Made by a program: the position numbers and the translations under genes. From JAIOSF01 sp047159865 (lineage in GTDB: Bacteria; Campylobacterota; Campylobacteria; Campylobacterales; Arcobacteraceae): a stretch of 64,000 nt of DNA. Shown here piece by piece: positions 61,126-64,000 of this stretch (position 1 is the first letter of the stretch; each line of letters opens with the position of its first letter). The stretch is taken from the NCBI RefSeq assembly GCF_047159865.1, contig NZ_AP038804.1, positions 1,426,001 to 1,490,000 of the forward strand. Reading direction: 5' to 3'. The notes beneath the pieces were generated by a model. It saw only the letters and a list, made by a program, of their open reading frames with translations. It had not been told where the DNA came from and did no database searches.

Positions 61126-63237
61126 ATGAATGATAAAATAATAGAGATAATAAAAAGTAAAATACAGTTAGATGATAAATATATAAAAAATATTATAGAG
61201 TTACTAGAAGATGGAAGTACGATAGCTTTTATCGCTCGATATAGAAAAGATATCACTGGAAACGCGAGTGATGAAACTCTTATCCAGTTTCAAGAAGTGT
61301 ATGAATACACTCAAAAACTACTCAAAAGAAAAGAAGAGATAGTAAATATCTTAAAAGAGAAAGATTGTTTGAATAGTAAGTTACAAAAACTACTTGATGA
61401 AGCTACTACTTTAAGAGCTTTAGAAGATATTTATGAACCTTTTAAAGGAACTAAAAATACAAGAGCAGACGATGCTGTTAAAAATGGACTTACAGATTTA
61501 GCAAATATCATCTCTACTATGAAATATACATCAAATGAGATAAAACAAAAAGCAAAAAACTTTTTAAATAAAGAAGTAAAAACTGTAGAAGATGCGATCA
61601 ATGGTTCAAAAGATATTATTGCATTACGATACTCTCAAGAAATTAAAACAAAAGAGGGTGTACGAAAAAATTTAGAAAACCATGCAAGTATCGTAACGAA
61701 GAAAACAAAAACTTTTGAAGAAAATGGTGTATATAAAAACCTAAGTACAATAAATACAAAAGCAAAATATCTTAAATCTCATCAACTCCTAGCGATTTTA
61801 AGAGCGGTAAATGAAAAACAAATATCTTTAAAAGTAGTAGCTGATGAAGAGTTTATCATCAATGGTATAAAACAATATCGTATACCCAATCATGCACAAA
61901 GTTCAAAAGAGTTTGTTCTTGAAGCGTATATCGATGGACTAAAAAGATTATTACTTCCTTCTTTAAAAAGAGAACTGCTTTCAAATTTGAAACAAAAAGC
62001 GAGTGATGAAGCTATTGAACTTTTTGGTAAAAACTTAACAGAATTACTTATTACTCCACCACTTGTAAATCAAGTGATTTTAGGTATGGATCCTGGATAT
62101 AAAACTGGATGTAAGTTAGCTGTAATAGATGATAATGGAAACTATTTAGACTCAAATGTGATATATCTTTTAAGTGAAAATAATATAAAAACATCTTCAA
62201 AAATAGTATTGGATTTAATAAAAAAGTACAATATAACTGCAATTGCTATAGGAAATGGAACTGCTTCAAAAGAGACAGCAAGTTTTGTAAATGATTTAAA
62301 AAAGGAACATAATCTAAATATAAATTATGCAGTTGTAAGTGAAATAGGGGCTTCTGTGTACTCAGCTTCTAAAATTGCACAAGAGGAGTATCCAAATCTT
62401 GATGTTACGATTAGAGGAGCTATCTCTATAGCGCAAAGACTGCGAGACCCTATGTCTGCTTTAGTCAAAATAGACCCAAAATCACTAGGTATTGGTCAGT
62501 ACCAGCACGATGTAGATCAAAAAAATCTTACTACAAAACTAAATACGACTACTTTTACATTAGTAAATAAAATAGGGGTAGATATAAACTCTGCTTCGTA
62601 TAAATTGCTTTCTTATGTGTCTGGAATAAGTGAAAAATTAGCCAAAAATATTACAGATTTTCGAGCTGATATAGGAGAGTTTACAAGTAAAAAACAACTC
62701 TTAAAAGTAAAAGGAATAGGTGCTAAAGCGTATGAGCAAAGTGTAGGGTTTTTACGAATCAAAGATGGAGAGAGTTTTTTAGATAATAGCGGTATTCATC
62801 CTGAAAATTATGATGTGGCAAAATATCTAAAAGAAAAGTGTGATTTAAATACTATAGACAATACTACTTTAAAAGAGTTGTCAAAAAAGTTTGATTGTGG
62901 ATATGAGAGTTTAAAAGATATTGTTGTTGAGCTTAAAAAACCAGGGTTTGATATACGAGATGAACTTGAGCAAATCTCATTTTGTGAAGATATAAAAAGT
63001 ATTGATGAGTTAAAAATAGGAGATAGTGTAAACGGAGTCGTACGAAATATCACAGATTTTGGAGCGTTTATAGATATAGGTCTTAAAAATGATGCGATGC
63101 TTCATATCTCACAATATTCACATAAACGAATATCTCACTTAATGGATGTCCTAAGTGTAAATCAACAGCTTAAAAATATCAAAATCCAAAATATAGATAT
63201 CGAAAAAAACAAAATATCTTTGACAATGTTAGATTAG
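61126..63237 (+). CDS. tex: Tex-family S1 RNA-binding protein
   Basis: 703 residues, close to the usual 700-780. The N-terminal helical Tex domain (TIAFIARYRKDITGNASDE) is followed by a YqgF-like RNase H domain (ILGMDPGYKTGCKLAVIDD), a helix-hairpin-helix pair (GVDINSASYKLLSYVSGIS, LLKVKGIGAKAYEQSVGFLR) and a C-terminal S1 domain (GDSVNGVVRNITDFGAFIDI). It binds nucleic acids and acts in transcription/RNA turnover. Divergent from the DUF3010 pair; the preceding gap holds the promoters. Confidence 0.93.
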   Translation: MNDKIIEIIKSKIQLDDKYIKNIIELLEDGSTIAFIARYRKDITGNASDETLIQFQEVYEYTQKLLKRKEEIVNILKEKDCLNSKLQKLLDEATTLRALEDIYEPFKGTKNTRADDAVKNGLTDLANIISTMKYTSNEIKQKAKNFLNKEVKTVEDAINGSKDIIALRYSQEIKTKEGVRKNLENHASIVTKKTKTFEENGVYKNLSTINTKAKYLKSHQLLAILRAVNEKQISLKVVADEEFIINGIKQYRIPNHAQSSKEFVLEAYIDGLKRLLLPSLKRELLSNLKQKASDEAIELFGKNLTELLITPPLVNQVILGMDPGYKTGCKLAVIDDNGNYLDSNVIYLLSENNIKTSSKIVLDLIKKYNITAIAIGNGTASKETASFVNDLKKEHNLNINYAVVSEIGASVYSASKIAQEEYPNLDVTIRGAISIAQRLRDPMSALVKIDPKSLGIGQYQHDVDQKNLTTKLNTTTFTLVNKIGVDINSASYKLLSYVSGISEKLAKNITDFRADIGEFTSKKQLLKVKGIGAKAYEQSVGFLRIKDGESFLDNSGIHPENYDVAKYLKEKCDLNTIDNTTLKELSKKFDCGYESLKDIVVELKKPGFDIRDELEQISFCEDIKSIDELKIGDSVNGVVRNITDFGAFIDIGLKNDAMLHISQYSHKRISHLMDVLSVNQQLKNIKIQNIDIEKNKISLTMLD

Positions 63238-63252
63238 GATAGAAAAGTACAG

Positions 63253-64000
63253 ATGAAAATTACTCGTGAAGATATCAAAGAAAATGTAGATTTAGGAGCA
63301 TTTAATCGAGGCTATCACTACTATAAAGATGGTGATGTCGATAGTTATGAAATATTTGAACAAACAGATACAGTAGTGAGTTTAACATCTTGTGTAAATG
63401 GGATGCAACAGTACGAACAAGATATCGATATCTCATTAAAAAATAAAAAAGTACATATATCTGGAAAATGTAGCTGTCCTGTACAAGACAATTGTAAACA
63501 TGTGGTGGCTGTTTGTTTACAGTATATGAGTGACAAAAAAAATGAAAATCCTACAAATAAATATGACAAATGGATAAACTCTTTATCAAAAATCACATCA
63601 AATAAAAAATTTGAACTCTATCAAAATGAGCCATTTATAATCTATCGATTATTTGCAGATGATACAAGAACAGATACAAATGATTTGAAGTTTTACCAAT
63701 GTAAGTTTTTAAAAAATGGAACACTTAACCAAGGCACACTTTTAAATAGTGATAAATATCTCTTTTCTACTTTGTATGATAATTTTAAATTTGAAGATGA
63801 TAAAAATATAGTAGAGTATTGTTCTGGATTTTTTCAAAAATATGGTAACAAAACGACAAAAATTGAGGGGAGTTTAGGTTATATAGTTATCAAAGAACTT
63901 CTTAAAACAAAAAGATGTTTTTATAAAGACAATAACGAAGCTTTGAGTTTTAGTGATGATGAGATTTGTTTGGATTTTGTTTGGGAAAAAGTAAATGAAA
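63253..64000 (+). CDS. SWIM zinc-finger protein (3' truncated; SNF2 helicase-like candidate)
   Basis: Open from ATG 63253 to the end of the window (249 codons seen). MKITREDIKENVDLGAFNRG and GYHYYKDGDVDSYE open it. KCSCPVQDNCKHVVAV is a SWIM zinc finger (C-x-C-x-n-C-x-H). Bacterial proteins of this layout are usually SWI2/SNF2 helicases whose motor domain comes after, beyond this window. It starts 15 bases after tex. The helicase identity is inferred, since only the N-terminal part is visible. Confidence 0.72.
   Translation, partial: MKITREDIKENVDLGAFNRGYHYYKDGDVDSYEIFEQTDTVVSLTSCVNGMQQYEQDIDISLKNKKVHISGKCSCPVQDNCKHVVAVCLQYMSDKKNENPTNKYDKWINSLSKITSNKKFELYQNEPFIIYRLFADDTRTDTNDLKFYQCKFLKNGTLNQGTLLNSDKYLFSTLYDNFKFEDDKNIVEYCSGFFQKYGNKTTKIEGSLGYIVIKELLKTKRCFYKDNNEALSFSDDEICLDFVWEKVNE

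Noticed and set aside
1..64000. CRISPR array, rRNA operon or insertion sequence
   Set aside because: No spaced direct-repeat array, rRNA-like stretch or transposase was seen on either strand.

Overview
The window is strongly AT-rich chromosomal DNA, most likely from a member of the Campylobacterota, and Arcobacteraceae fits best. The supporting genes are MqnA of the futalosine menaquinone route, a WbpL/WbpM-type glycan start module, ActP with a DUF485 partner, histidine kinases with an AHQWRQPL box, paired feo loci, and ffh-rpsP-KH-rimM. The genus is inferred from gene content and not measured.

Region 1 (1-8770) is a surface-polysaccharide locus, all on the + strand. It holds the end of an O-antigen ligase/polymerase, a broken GT4 glycosyltransferase, a D-glucuronyl C5-epimerase-like protein, GT9 and GT2 transferases, an SDR epimerase, a WbpL/WecA-like initiating transferase and a WbpM/PglF-like 4,6-dehydratase. 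A RelE/StbE-type toxin-antitoxin pair with its own near-perfect sigma-70 promoter sits inside the locus.

Region 2 (8797-15614) is the most interesting part. A Fur-family regulator behind two Fur boxes is followed by a compact operon. This encodes a P1B-like ATPase with CPC but no TGE motif, a stand-alone degenerate HMA-like protein, a ferritin-like protein with a hydrophobic tail, three small Gly/Ala-rich membrane proteins, and a second P-type ATPase with an SCA membrane motif of the P1B-6 kind. The P1B-6 ATPase, HMA-like domains and small membrane proteins recall the fez clusters that build ferrosomes (membrane-bound iron stores). I propose a ferrosome-like iron-storage organelle locus with a ferritin-like component.

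Region 3 (15639-33990) is mostly iron and metal handling on the - strand. It contains a c-di-GMP EAL/GGDEF pair, a TonB receptor + NitT/TauT-type ABC + NnrS operon, two small unknown genes, a DUF4198 periplasmic protein, feoAB with a 100-residue exported protein, an ABC exporter-like operon led by a 36-residue Cys-rich FeoB-associated peptide, and a second divergent feoAB followed by a TrpD2/YbiB-like gene. Fur-box-like palindromes precede nearly every transcription unit.

Region 4 (34013-45507) has ActP/DUF485, a long hybrid sensor kinase coupled to a REC-PAS-kinase, a diguanylate cyclase with PAS domains, and a CDGSH/glutamate-synthase-domain fusion.

Region 5 (45576-64000) is mainly housekeeping. 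It contains five tRNA genes, including a duplicated Ser-Leu pair, then ilvD, pyrC, rimM-khpA-rpsP-ffh, a PHP phosphatase, moaE-moaD, a DsrE-like protein, mqnA, uppP, a PEGA/DUF1566 protein, an NSS symporter, a phosphofructokinase, an MsrA-thioredoxin-MsrB fusion, a DUF3010 protein, tex, and the start of a SWIM zinc-finger protein that runs off the end.
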